Shown in pieces: positions 57,309 to 64,000 of a stretch of 64,000 bases of DNA (position 1 is its first letter; the number at the start of each line of letters is the position of its first letter). The notes beneath the pieces were generated by a model. The model searched no databases. It was given only the letters and a program-made list of their open reading frames with translations, and was not told the origin of the DNA. Position numbers and translations under genes: made by a program. This DNA comes from JAWRCU01 sp033542235. Lineage in GTDB: Bacteria; Pseudomonadota; Alphaproteobacteria; Rhizobiales; Rhizobiaceae. The stretch covers positions 62,001 to 126,000 of the forward strand of contig NZ_JAWRCU010000004.1 of the NCBI RefSeq assembly GCF_033542235.1, read 5' to 3'.

Positions 57309-59009
57309 ATGAACGAGAGAAGCGAAATCCGCGCGGCAGGCCAAATGCCTGACGCGAGCCGAAAATATCAACCCTACCCGACGGTGAATCTTCCCGACCG
57401 GACCTGGCCGAGCAAGACGATCGACAAGGCGCCGGTCTGGTGCTCGGTCGACCTGCGCGACGGCAACCAGGCGCTGATCGACCCGATGGGGCACGACCGC
57501 AAGGCGCGCATGTTCCAGCTCCTGCTCGACATGGGCTTCAAGGAGATCGAGATAGGCTTTCCGTCCGCCTCGCAGACCGATTTCGATTTCGCGCGCTGGT
57601 GTGTGGAGGAGGGCAACGTGCCCGCGGACGTGTCGCTGCAAGTCCTTGTGCAATGCCGTCCGGAACTGATCACCCGTACTTTCGAGGCGCTGAAGGGCGC
57701 GAAGAACCCGATCGTTCATTTCTACAACTCGACCAGCGAGCTGCAGCGGCGCGTCGTATTCCAGAAGGATGTTGCGGGCATCAAGCAGATCGCCACCGAC
57801 GCGGCCAAAATGATCACCGACATGGCCGCCAAGGCCGGCGGAGGCTACCGCTTCGAATATTCGCCGGAAAGCTTCCCCGGCACCGAGCTGGAAGTGGCGC
57901 TCGAGATCTGCAATGCGGTCATCGAGATCGTGCAGCCGACCGCTGAAAACAAGCTCATCGTCAACCTGCCGTCGACGGTCGAGATGTCCACGCCCAACGT
58001 TTACGCGGACCGCATCGAGTGGATGTGCCGCAATCTCGACAACCGGGACAAGCTCATCATTTCGCTGCATCCGCACAACGACCGCGGCACCGGCATTGCG
58101 ACCACCGAGCTCGGCCTGATGGCCGGGGCGGACCGCGTCGAAGGCACGCTGTTCGGCAATGGCGAGCGCACCGGCAATGTCGATATCGTCACGCTGGCGC
58201 TCAACATGTACACGCAGGGCGTCGACCCGATGCTCGACTGCTCCGACATCACCCGGATCAAGGACGTCTACGAATATTCGAACCAGCTGCGCATTCCTGA
58301 GCGGCATCCCTATGTGGGCGAACTGGTCTATACAGCCTTCTCCGGCTCACACCAGGACGCCATCAACAAGGGTATGAAGGCGATCAAGGTCGCCAATTCG
58401 CCTATATGGGAGGTGCCTTACCTGCCCATAGACCCGCAAGATGTCGGCCGGTCCTACGAGGCGATCATCCGTATCAATTCGCAATCCGGAAAGGGTGGCA
58501 TCGCCTATGTGATGCAGGCCGACTACGGACTCCACCTGCCACGCAACCTGCAGATCGAGTTCAGCCAGGACATCCAGCAGATCACCGACGCGGAAGGCAA
58601 GGAGCTTCCCTCCAAGCGGATCCACGACCGGTTCGAGGAAGTCTATATCGAGCAGCGGGGCGCGCGGCTGAAATTCCTTGACCACCAGACCTTTCCCGAT
58701 ACCAGGCAAAAAGGTGGTCGCGTGGTCGAGGCGACCATCCTCGACCAGGGCAAGGAGGTGACAATCTCCGGGACTGGCACCGGGCCGATCGACGGGTTTA
58801 TCGACGCATTGTCGCGGCATATCGGGATACCTATGTCGGTTCTCGACTACTCCGAGCATTCGCTGCAGCGCGGCTCCAACGCCGCTGCGGTCAGCTATGT
58901 GGAGATCGAACATCCGAAAGGCCGGCTTTTCGGCGTCGGCATCAACACCAATATCGTGGCGGCATCTCTGGAAGCCGTCGTGTCGGCAGCCAACCGCATC
59001 TTGCCGTAA
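57309..59009 (+). CDS. leuA: 2-isopropylmalate synthase (type 2 LeuA)
   Basis: 566 residues, first step of leucine synthesis: acetyl-CoA plus 2-ketoisovalerate to 2-isopropylmalate. The TIM barrel starts WCSVDLRDGNQALIDPM, with EIEIGFPSASQTDFDF, SLHPHNDRGTGIATTELGLMAGADRVEGTLFGNGERTGNVD (in parts) supplying the HxH metal motif. The C-terminal regulatory domain (about 430-566) binds leucine. Length and wording are those of the long LeuA2 type. Ribosome site GGAGGAAAC. Probably controlled by the leader peptide before it. Confidence 0.96.
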   Translation: MNERSEIRAAGQMPDASRKYQPYPTVNLPDRTWPSKTIDKAPVWCSVDLRDGNQALIDPMGHDRKARMFQLLLDMGFKEIEIGFPSASQTDFDFARWCVEEGNVPADVSLQVLVQCRPELITRTFEALKGAKNPIVHFYNSTSELQRRVVFQKDVAGIKQIATDAAKMITDMAAKAGGGYRFEYSPESFPGTELEVALEICNAVIEIVQPTAENKLIVNLPSTVEMSTPNVYADRIEWMCRNLDNRDKLIISLHPHNDRGTGIATTELGLMAGADRVEGTLFGNGERTGNVDIVTLALNMYTQGVDPMLDCSDITRIKDVYEYSNQLRIPERHPYVGELVYTAFSGSHQDAINKGMKAIKVANSPIWEVPYLPIDPQDVGRSYEAIIRINSQSGKGGIAYVMQADYGLHLPRNLQIEFSQDIQQITDAEGKELPSKRIHDRFEEVYIEQRGARLKFLDHQTFPDTRQKGGRVVEATILDQGKEVTISGTGTGPIDGFIDALSRHIGIPMSVLDYSEHSLQRGSNAAAVSYVEIEHPKGRLFGVGINTNIVAASLEAVVSAANRILP

Positions 59010-59019
59010 TTCGAAGTCA

Positions 59020-59047
59020 GCGTGGCGCCAGGGACACGGCGCCACGC
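59020..59047 (+). terminator. Hairpin after leuA
   Basis: GCGTGGCGCC pairs perfectly with GGCGCCACGC (10 bp) round an eight-base loop, ten bases after the leuA stop, followed by AAATTATT. A good intrinsic-terminator candidate. Confidence 0.75.
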
Positions 59048-59151
59048 AAATTATTCAATAGCGCACTAATATTCGGAGAGCGACCGCTTGCCCAGCGCGT
59101 CGCACACTATATTATTTCCCGCGAAACCTTCACCGGAGCGAAGGGTTCGCT

Positions 59152-60918
59152 GTGACATACTACCCGCCTGCTGCCCCCGCAGTGCGAGACGTGCTTGACC
59201 GTGTCCTGTCCAGTGAGACGTTCAAGCGGTCCGTGCGTGCGCGCTCGTTGCTTGCTTACCTGGTCGAGCGCGAGCAGGCCGGCGAAGCCGAGCGGCTGAA
59301 GGGCTACACGATCGCCGTCGACGTATTCGGCAGGGACCAGGAGTTCGATTCTTCGACAGATGCGGTGGTGCGCGTGCAGGCGGGACGGCTGCGCGAGCTG
59401 CTTTCTCAATATTACGAGGGCGAAGGCCGCGAAGATCCGATGCGGATTGTGCTGACGCGCGGATGCTATGTGCCGACCTACGAGAAGTCGGCCGGCAATG
59501 GCACAATGGCGGTTTCGCCGAGCGCGCCCGAAACGGCTGAGCCGGACCCTGCACAGTCCAATGAGGCAAGCCGACCGGCTTTTCCGGAAGAGCCGCCCCG
59601 GGCGGACCGTTCCAGAGGTGCGGTGGGGGTTGGCCAGGTCCGGTTGCTGTGGGCTGCGCTCATCGTGATTGCCGTGCTGCTGCTGGTTGTCCTAGAGCGC
59701 ACAATGCTCGATGGTGAGAACTCCGGTGCCGTTTTCGCCTCGAATGCGTCTGTACAAGGCGCCCTGGCCGCGGAACCGACGCCTTCGGAAGCGCTGCCGA
59801 CGATCCGGATCGTAACGGACGGCGATGATCCGGCTGTCGTGCGCGTCGCCAGGCTTCTTCGGACCGCGCTGGCGAGCTTTGAGACGCTGGATCTCATCGG
59901 AGGCGAATACTCGCAAAAGGACGGGCCGTTGCCGTCGGACCCAGACGGTTTTGTGCTGTCGGTTGCTTCGAGCTCACCCGGCGGGGACATCCTGCTCGAG
60001 CTGCAAAGCCTGGGCAGCGGCAAAGTGCTCATCAACCGCAGACTGTCCATCATGCAGACCATCTCGGATTCGCTCGAGAAGGAGGTGACCGGAGTGGTGA
60101 ACGCCGTCGCGCCGGCGAACGGGGCCATCTACGGCTATCTCAAGCAAAACGGGTTGCAATCCGACCTGGTCAACTGCCTCATCCTCAACAGCGCCTATTA
60201 TGTCGAGTGGACGGAACACCGTCATCTTGCTGCCTATCGCTGCTTTGAAAGGCTCATAGAGGCGCGGGCCCAATCTCCCCTTGTATATGCCGCGGTCGCT
60301 TCATTGCGCACCTCGGCAAAGGTGAACGGATATGTCTATCCGCCTGATGTCGACGATCAGGAGTCGCTGACGCTGGCGCGGCATGCGGTGCAGCTCGGCC
60401 CGACGACGCCGTATGCATATGGGACGATGGGCTATCTCTATTCGCAGAGGGGTGAGAGCGCCGAAGCGGTCCGATGGCTCGGCAAGGCATACGAGCTGAA
60501 CACCTTCGACATCAACATGGCGGCTGCCTATGGCTATGCGCTGGTTCAGTTCGGCAAATACAGCGATGGCGCGAAGATCCTGCAGCGTGCAGCGGACGTT
60601 TTGTGCGTGCATCCGCCGTGGTGGGACTTCACCCTGTTCCTTGCCGAGCTCATGGTAGGCGATCTCGACAAGGCCGCCCGAGCGGCTCGAGTGCTCGAGA
60701 CAGGGAAGAGGCCGGAGTATCTTGCCGCACGTCTCATCGCCGCGCATTCTCGCGGCGATGAGCGGCGCGCGGACAAGCTGGCGGCCGAAATCGCGGATTC
60801 GTTCCCCGGCTTTGCAAGCGATCCGGGTCACGATCTGCGCAAGCGGCACTATCCGACGGACCTCATCGACAGGTTCATCGAGGCGTTACGGCGCGCAGGA
60901 GTGGGCAGCGCCGGCTGA
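59152..60918 (+). CDS. Winged-helix / membrane / TPR protein, CadC-like plan
   Basis: 588 residues from a GTG start with GGAGCGAAGG upstream. The N-terminal domain (about 5-105) has SSETFKRSVRARSLLAYLVEREQ, then LKGYTIAVDVFGRDQEFDSSTDAVVRVQAGRLRELLSQYY (in parts) and ILTRGCYVPTY-like end: a DNA-binding winged helix common in Rhizobiales. A Pro/Ala linker leads to one membrane helix near 165-187 (LLWAALIVIAVLLLVVL). The rest lies in the periplasm, with a TolB-like strand region and TPR repeats (about 400-520; PYAYGTMGYLYSQRGESAEAVRWLGKAYEL in parts). It looks like a one-component membrane regulator. Targets unknown. Confidence 0.82.
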   Translation: MTYYPPAAPAVRDVLDRVLSSETFKRSVRARSLLAYLVEREQAGEAERLKGYTIAVDVFGRDQEFDSSTDAVVRVQAGRLRELLSQYYEGEGREDPMRIVLTRGCYVPTYEKSAGNGTMAVSPSAPETAEPDPAQSNEASRPAFPEEPPRADRSRGAVGVGQVRLLWAALIVIAVLLLVVLERTMLDGENSGAVFASNASVQGALAAEPTPSEALPTIRIVTDGDDPAVVRVARLLRTALASFETLDLIGGEYSQKDGPLPSDPDGFVLSVASSSPGGDILLELQSLGSGKVLINRRLSIMQTISDSLEKEVTGVVNAVAPANGAIYGYLKQNGLQSDLVNCLILNSAYYVEWTEHRHLAAYRCFERLIEARAQSPLVYAAVASLRTSAKVNGYVYPPDVDDQESLTLARHAVQLGPTTPYAYGTMGYLYSQRGESAEAVRWLGKAYELNTFDINMAAAYGYALVQFGKYSDGAKILQRAADVLCVHPPWWDFTLFLAELMVGDLDKAARAARVLETGKRPEYLAARLIAAHSRGDERRADKLAAEIADSFPGFASDPGHDLRKRHYPTDLIDRFIEALRRAGVGSAG

Positions 60919-60985
60919 TCAAGGTGGCGGGCGACCGTCCATCCATCCAGGCGGTCCTGCCCGATCGTGCCGTATCGGTGCTCAA

Positions 60986-61912
60986 TCAGCCTGCCGCGCT
61001 TTCGAGCGCGGCTGTTGCATAGAGGTCTACCGTCTCGAGTTCGGCGATTGGCGCCGCGGGCCCGGTCAGGCCGCGCCGGCTCAGCTTGACACGCCAGCGT
61101 TCCGGTTCGCCGTCGATTTCGATCAGATTGTATTGGGCGGCGGGTTTCCTGCCGCCAGGGCTTTGGCCCGCCGCGGCGACGCCCACCACCGGTACTGGGT
61201 CCCGCTTGCCATCGATCCAATGCAGCGACGGCAGATGCGAATGGCCGTGCAGAACCAGTTCCGCGCCGTGGCGGCGGATGACGCGTTGAAAATTGTCGAT
61301 GCCAAACAGCCGCTTGGCTTGTGAGACTGCATCACGCACCGGCGGATGGTGGATCATGACGATGCGGAAAAGCGCTTGGCGGCTGGTCGCCTCGAGAATT
61401 TCGGCCAGCCGATGTGCCTGGCCCGAGCGGAAGAATCCATTCGCCATGAAGGGCGCCGTGGCGCGGGCCGAAGTCACGCCGATCAGCGCGACGTTGCGGC
61501 GCACGCGCACATAGGGAAATGAATGGCGGTCTACGGGGATCTCGACGTCGTTGCCCATCCAGGGACCCCAGGCGCGGCAAACGCGGTCGAGCGCACCTGG
61601 CACATAGGCATCATGGTTGCCTGGGACCACCGAAATGTCGTGCGGTTCGCCGAGCGTCTCGAGCCAGAGCCGCGCCAGCTCGATCTCGCGGTCGAGCGCG
61701 AGATTGACGAGATCGCCGGTCACGGCGACATGATCAGGCTGGCCGGCTTTCATGTCGGTGACGATCGCCTCGATGACGCTATCGTGCAGGAAGCGGCTGC
61801 GGTTGCGTTGCCAGTTGACGTAACCCAGCACCCGCTTTGAGACGAGCTGGTGATACTCTATATCCGGCAGCGGCCCGAGGTGGATGTCCGAGAGATGCGC
61901 AAGCCTGAACAT
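60986..61912 (-). CDS. Calcineurin-like metallophosphoesterase
   Basis: 308 residues. Metal motifs: LSDIHLG near 7-13, VTGDLVN, VVPGNHDAY, IHHPPV and LHGHSHLP, the complete five-motif set. Substrate unknown; similar proteins act on cyclic nucleotides or lipid pyrophosphates. The start is taken at Met 61912, just before the first metal strand, although no good ribosome site is seen; Met at 61948 is an alternative and would leave only 17 bases to the Nudix start on the other strand. Confidence 0.9.
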   Translation of the reverse strand: MFRLAHLSDIHLGPLPDIEYHQLVSKRVLGYVNWQRNRSRFLHDSVIEAIVTDMKAGQPDHVAVTGDLVNLALDREIELARLWLETLGEPHDISVVPGNHDAYVPGALDRVCRAWGPWMGNDVEIPVDRHSFPYVRVRRNVALIGVTSARATAPFMANGFFRSGQAHRLAEILEATSRQALFRIVMIHHPPVRDAVSQAKRLFGIDNFQRVIRRHGAELVLHGHSHLPSLHWIDGKRDPVPVVGVAAAGQSPGGRKPAAQYNLIEIDGEPERWRVKLSRRGLTGPAAPIAELETVDLYATAALESAAG

Positions 61913-61965
61913 TGCTATGTTGTAGGACAGGCGATGGAGCCTTTCCATCGCGGGTTGCCGGGCAA

Positions 61966-62466
61966 ATGAGCGCATCCGATCCCGAAAAACCATTCAAGCA
62001 GACGGGCTGGCCAGGCCTGCGCGCCAAGCTCTTCCATACCGCATTCCTGATCCGCCGGCCAATGACGCTTGGCGTGAGAGCGGCGATTCATGACCAGGCG
62101 AAGCAGGCGATCTTCCTGATCCGACACACTTATGTGCCTGGCTGGCATTTTCCGGGCGGCGGCGTCGAGCGCGACGAGACGGCCGAAACGGCGCTCGAAC
62201 GCGAGGTCAGGGAAGAGTGCGACATCGCACTCATAGCGCCGCCCGTGCTGAGGTCTGTGCATTTCAATCGACAATCCAGCCCGCGCGATCATGTCCTGTT
62301 CTACCTGGTCAGCCATTTCCGTGTAGTGGCCGAGAAGAAGCGGGACAGAGAGATCGCCGAAGCACGGTTCTTCCCGATCGACCGGCTCCCAGAGGATACC
62401 ACGCCTGCAACGCGCCGGCGGCTCGCGGAGTTGTTCGACGGGGCGAAAGCTTCCGCATATTGGTAG
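61966..62466 (+). CDS. Nudix hydrolase
   Basis: 166 residues. The Nudix box reads GGGVERDETAETALEREVREECDI; its REVREE core is intact, but the usual Gly after EE-x is Asp (EECDI). It cleaves a nucleoside diphosphate linked to another group; the substrate is unknown. N-terminal region with a basic/aromatic helix (GWPGLRAKLFHTAFLIRRPMTLGVRAAIHD in parts) is common in one group of alphaproteobacterial Nudix proteins. Divergent from the phosphoesterase. Confidence 0.9.
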   Translation: MSASDPEKPFKQTGWPGLRAKLFHTAFLIRRPMTLGVRAAIHDQAKQAIFLIRHTYVPGWHFPGGGVERDETAETALEREVREECDIALIAPPVLRSVHFNRQSSPRDHVLFYLVSHFRVVAEKKRDREIAEARFFPIDRLPEDTTPATRRRLAELFDGAKASAYW

Positions 62467-62522
62467 CGCTGGCTTTTGTCGACGCATCCGGTTCTTCCGA
62501 AAACCGCTGCGGGTCCGATGCG

Positions 62523-63512
62523 CTACGCCGTCTCCGCAAACCTGTCGCGGTCGTGCGGGGCCGAGTAGTCCAGCTCCGGCCCGAGCGGCACGATGCGCGT
62601 AGGGTTCACGGTGGCATGGCTGCGGTAATAATGCATCTTGATGTGGTGCAGGTTGACGGTTTCTGCGACTCCCGGCACCTGATAAAGGTCGCGTAGATAG
62701 TTCGACAGGTTCGGATAGTCGGCGATCCGCCGCAGATTGCATTTGAAGTGCCCGACATAGACCGGGTCGAAGCGCACCAGCGTGGTGAAGAGCCGCCAGT
62801 CGGCTTCGGTGATGCGGCCGCCGACCAGATAGCGCTGTCGTGCAAGCCGTTCTTCCAGCATCTCGAGCGTGGCGAACAGCTCGCGGAAAGCCTCCTCATA
62901 GGCGACCTGCGTCGTTGCAAAGCCGGCACGATAGACGCCGTTGTTCACCGATGGGTAAACCAGAGCGTTGATGCGGTCGATCTCGCCGCGAAGCCGTTCC
63001 GGATAGAAATCGAGCGATGCATCACCCCACTCGTCAAAGGCCGAGTTCAGCATCCGGATTATCTCGGACGATTCGTTGGAGACGATTGTTTCCAGCTTCC
63101 GGTCCCACAGCACTGGTACCGTGACACGGCCGGAATAGGCAGGTTCCGCCCTGGTATAGATCTGATGCAGGAACTGTAGGCCGTAGAGCGTGTCGCCAGT
63201 AGCACCGTCCTCTGTGCGAAAGGTCCAGCCGTCCTTGCCCATGAAATGATGGACGACCGAGACCGATATGACATTCGTGAGCCGCTTCAGCGCACGGAAA
63301 ATCAGCGTGCGATGCGCCCAGGGACAGGCGTAAGAGACATAAAGGTGATAGCGGCCGGCTTCAGCCTTGAATCCGCCCTTTCCGGTCGGACCAGGCGCCC
63401 CGTCCGGGGTAACCCAGTTGCGGAACGGAGACTCCTGCCGAACGAAGCGGCCGCCCGTATCGGAGGTCGCGTACCATTTGTCCTGCCAATTGCCTTCGAC
63501 CAGAAGACCCAT
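62523..63512 (-). CDS. Glutathionyl-hydroquinone reductase (Xi-class GST)
   Basis: 329 residues. The thioredoxin-like domain has the catalytic Cys in YVSYACPWAHRTLI; the C-terminal helical domain includes SVNNGVYRAGFATTQVAYEEA and YLVGGRITEADWRLF, as in YqjG/PcpF/ECM4. It reduces glutathionyl-hydroquinones. WVTPDGAPGPTGKGGFKAE near the N-terminus is the family lead. ATG 63512. Convergent with the Nudix gene. Confidence 0.95.
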   Translation of the reverse strand: MGLLVEGNWQDKWYATSDTGGRFVRQESPFRNWVTPDGAPGPTGKGGFKAEAGRYHLYVSYACPWAHRTLIFRALKRLTNVISVSVVHHFMGKDGWTFRTEDGATGDTLYGLQFLHQIYTRAEPAYSGRVTVPVLWDRKLETIVSNESSEIIRMLNSAFDEWGDASLDFYPERLRGEIDRINALVYPSVNNGVYRAGFATTQVAYEEAFRELFATLEMLEERLARQRYLVGGRITEADWRLFTTLVRFDPVYVGHFKCNLRRIADYPNLSNYLRDLYQVPGVAETVNLHHIKMHYYRSHATVNPTRIVPLGPELDYSAPHDRDRFAETA

Positions 63513-63774
63513 GGGCTACTCCTTTATGTTTGCCTGCATTTAGGCAAGAAGTTCGCAAACGGGAAACGGTCAGGCGTGAACGGATCGTCAACCGACCGCT
63601 CGATTTGACGAAATCCGCGATTGCGATCATCGGTTTTTGCTGCTAGCGGAGCGTGCATGTCTCTGACCCGGATCAACCGACGACGAATGGGCTCCCGCGC
63701 TTGAACCAGCGCTGACCGGCCGTGCCGCGCCATTTCGGCAACCCATTTCCTCGCATCCGGATCCATAGAGACCC

Positions 63775-64000
63775 ATGAATATCGCCGACGTCGCATATCT
63801 GCCGGAACAGCCGGCGCACGACCCCGAAATCGAGCACATCAATGAAGAGGCCTTCGGGCCAGGTCGCTTTGCACGCGCCGCCTACAAGATACGCGAGGGC
63901 GGACCGCATGAGCGCACGCTCTCCTTCGTTGCCGTCTATCAAGGCGCGGTGATCGCATCGGTGCGCATGACGCGCATCGCTGCGGGGGAGGGCAGGGCGC
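63775..64000 (+). CDS. GNAT-family N-acetyltransferase (5' part, cut by window end)
   Basis: 75 codons remain, starting MNIADVAYLPEQPAHDPEIEHINEEAFGPG in parts, then RTLSFVAVYQGAVIASVRMTRI. The pattern of an N-terminal helix around EEAFGPGRFARAAYKIRE and two strands is that of GNAT proteins of the alphaproteobacterial type with this opening. The acetyl-CoA motif lies beyond the window, so the call rests on the first third. Upstream bases 63513-63774 hold no feature I recognise. Confidence 0.7.
   Translation, partial: MNIADVAYLPEQPAHDPEIEHINEEAFGPGRFARAAYKIREGGPHERTLSFVAVYQGAVIASVRMTRIAAGEGRA

Overview
The window reads as chromosomal DNA of an alphaproteobacterium of the order Hyphomicrobiales (Rhizobiales), most like Mesorhizobium and other Phyllobacteriaceae. 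The grounds are: high GC; a complete CtrA cell-cycle cluster (SciP, CtrA, a single-domain receiver, ChpT); a fused TrpE-TrpG with a short Trp-rich leader peptide; the ChoXWV choline transporter; a GTTC-N7-GTTC SOS box; and several rhizobial-type intergenic palindromes. I see no rRNA, tRNA, CRISPR array, prophage or symbiosis genes. The genus is inferred.

Layout. 1-8.3 kb: end of a Gfo/Idh/MocA oxidoreductase, mnmA, sciP, a gamma-glutamylcyclotransferase-like gene, a quinone-oxidoreductase/HxlR divergent pair, a methyltransferase, a FliJ-like gene, ctrA with a long regulatory region, a CheY-like receiver and chpT. 8.3-19.6 kb: DUF1134 protein, coiled-coil protein, SpoU methyltransferase, ArsR regulator, HugZ-like protein, clpS, mgtE, two small membrane proteins, dinB with SOS box, periplasmic carbonic anhydrase and a frameshifted MFS exporter. 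19.7-23.6 kb: choV-choW-choX and tdk. 23.9-31.3 kb: five same-strand genes of unknown function built round an AAA+ ATPase. 31.5-42.3 kb: fhs, two Rnk-like proteins, a repeat-rich DUF1236 protein with an EcfG-like promoter, a Cys-rich secreted protein, nitronate monooxygenase, a stand-alone ATP-dependent DNA ligase, an aspartoacylase-like enzyme, two small oxidative/NTF2-type proteins and a frameshifted LysR gene. 42.3-54.5 kb: SDR, DUF4126, FAD disulfide reductase, cupin, S9 peptidase, trpL-trpEG, CDF transporter, secreted proteins and an AbrB permease. 54.6-64 kb: two DGPF/YciI proteins with an ECF42-type sigma factor, leuA with a probable leucine leader, a winged-helix/TPR membrane protein, phosphoesterase, Nudix, glutathionyl-hydroquinone reductase and the start of a GNAT gene.

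Three things stand out. First, the five-gene AAA+ operon (23912-31306), which looks like an envelope-anchored machine with no assigned role. Second, a DUF559 endonuclease-like gene lying between two ~50-bp inverted repeats inside that operon; empty palindromes with related arms occur at about 10.2, 25.1, 40.0, 45.2 and 51.7 kb, so this may be a small nuclease-plus-repeat mobile family. Third, five hairpins built of 7- or 8-bp units that differ between sites but match between the two arms of one site, placed at gene 3' ends and in several cases supplying the stop codon.

Regulation readable from the DNA includes GANTC methylation sites before ctrA, paired GGTACC operators at the HxlR gene, Trp attenuation with an apparently leaderless trpL, probable Leu attenuation before leuA, an EcfG-like stress promoter and an SOS box at dinB. 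Two genes (MFS and LysR) carry single-base frameshifts that could be real decay or sequence error.
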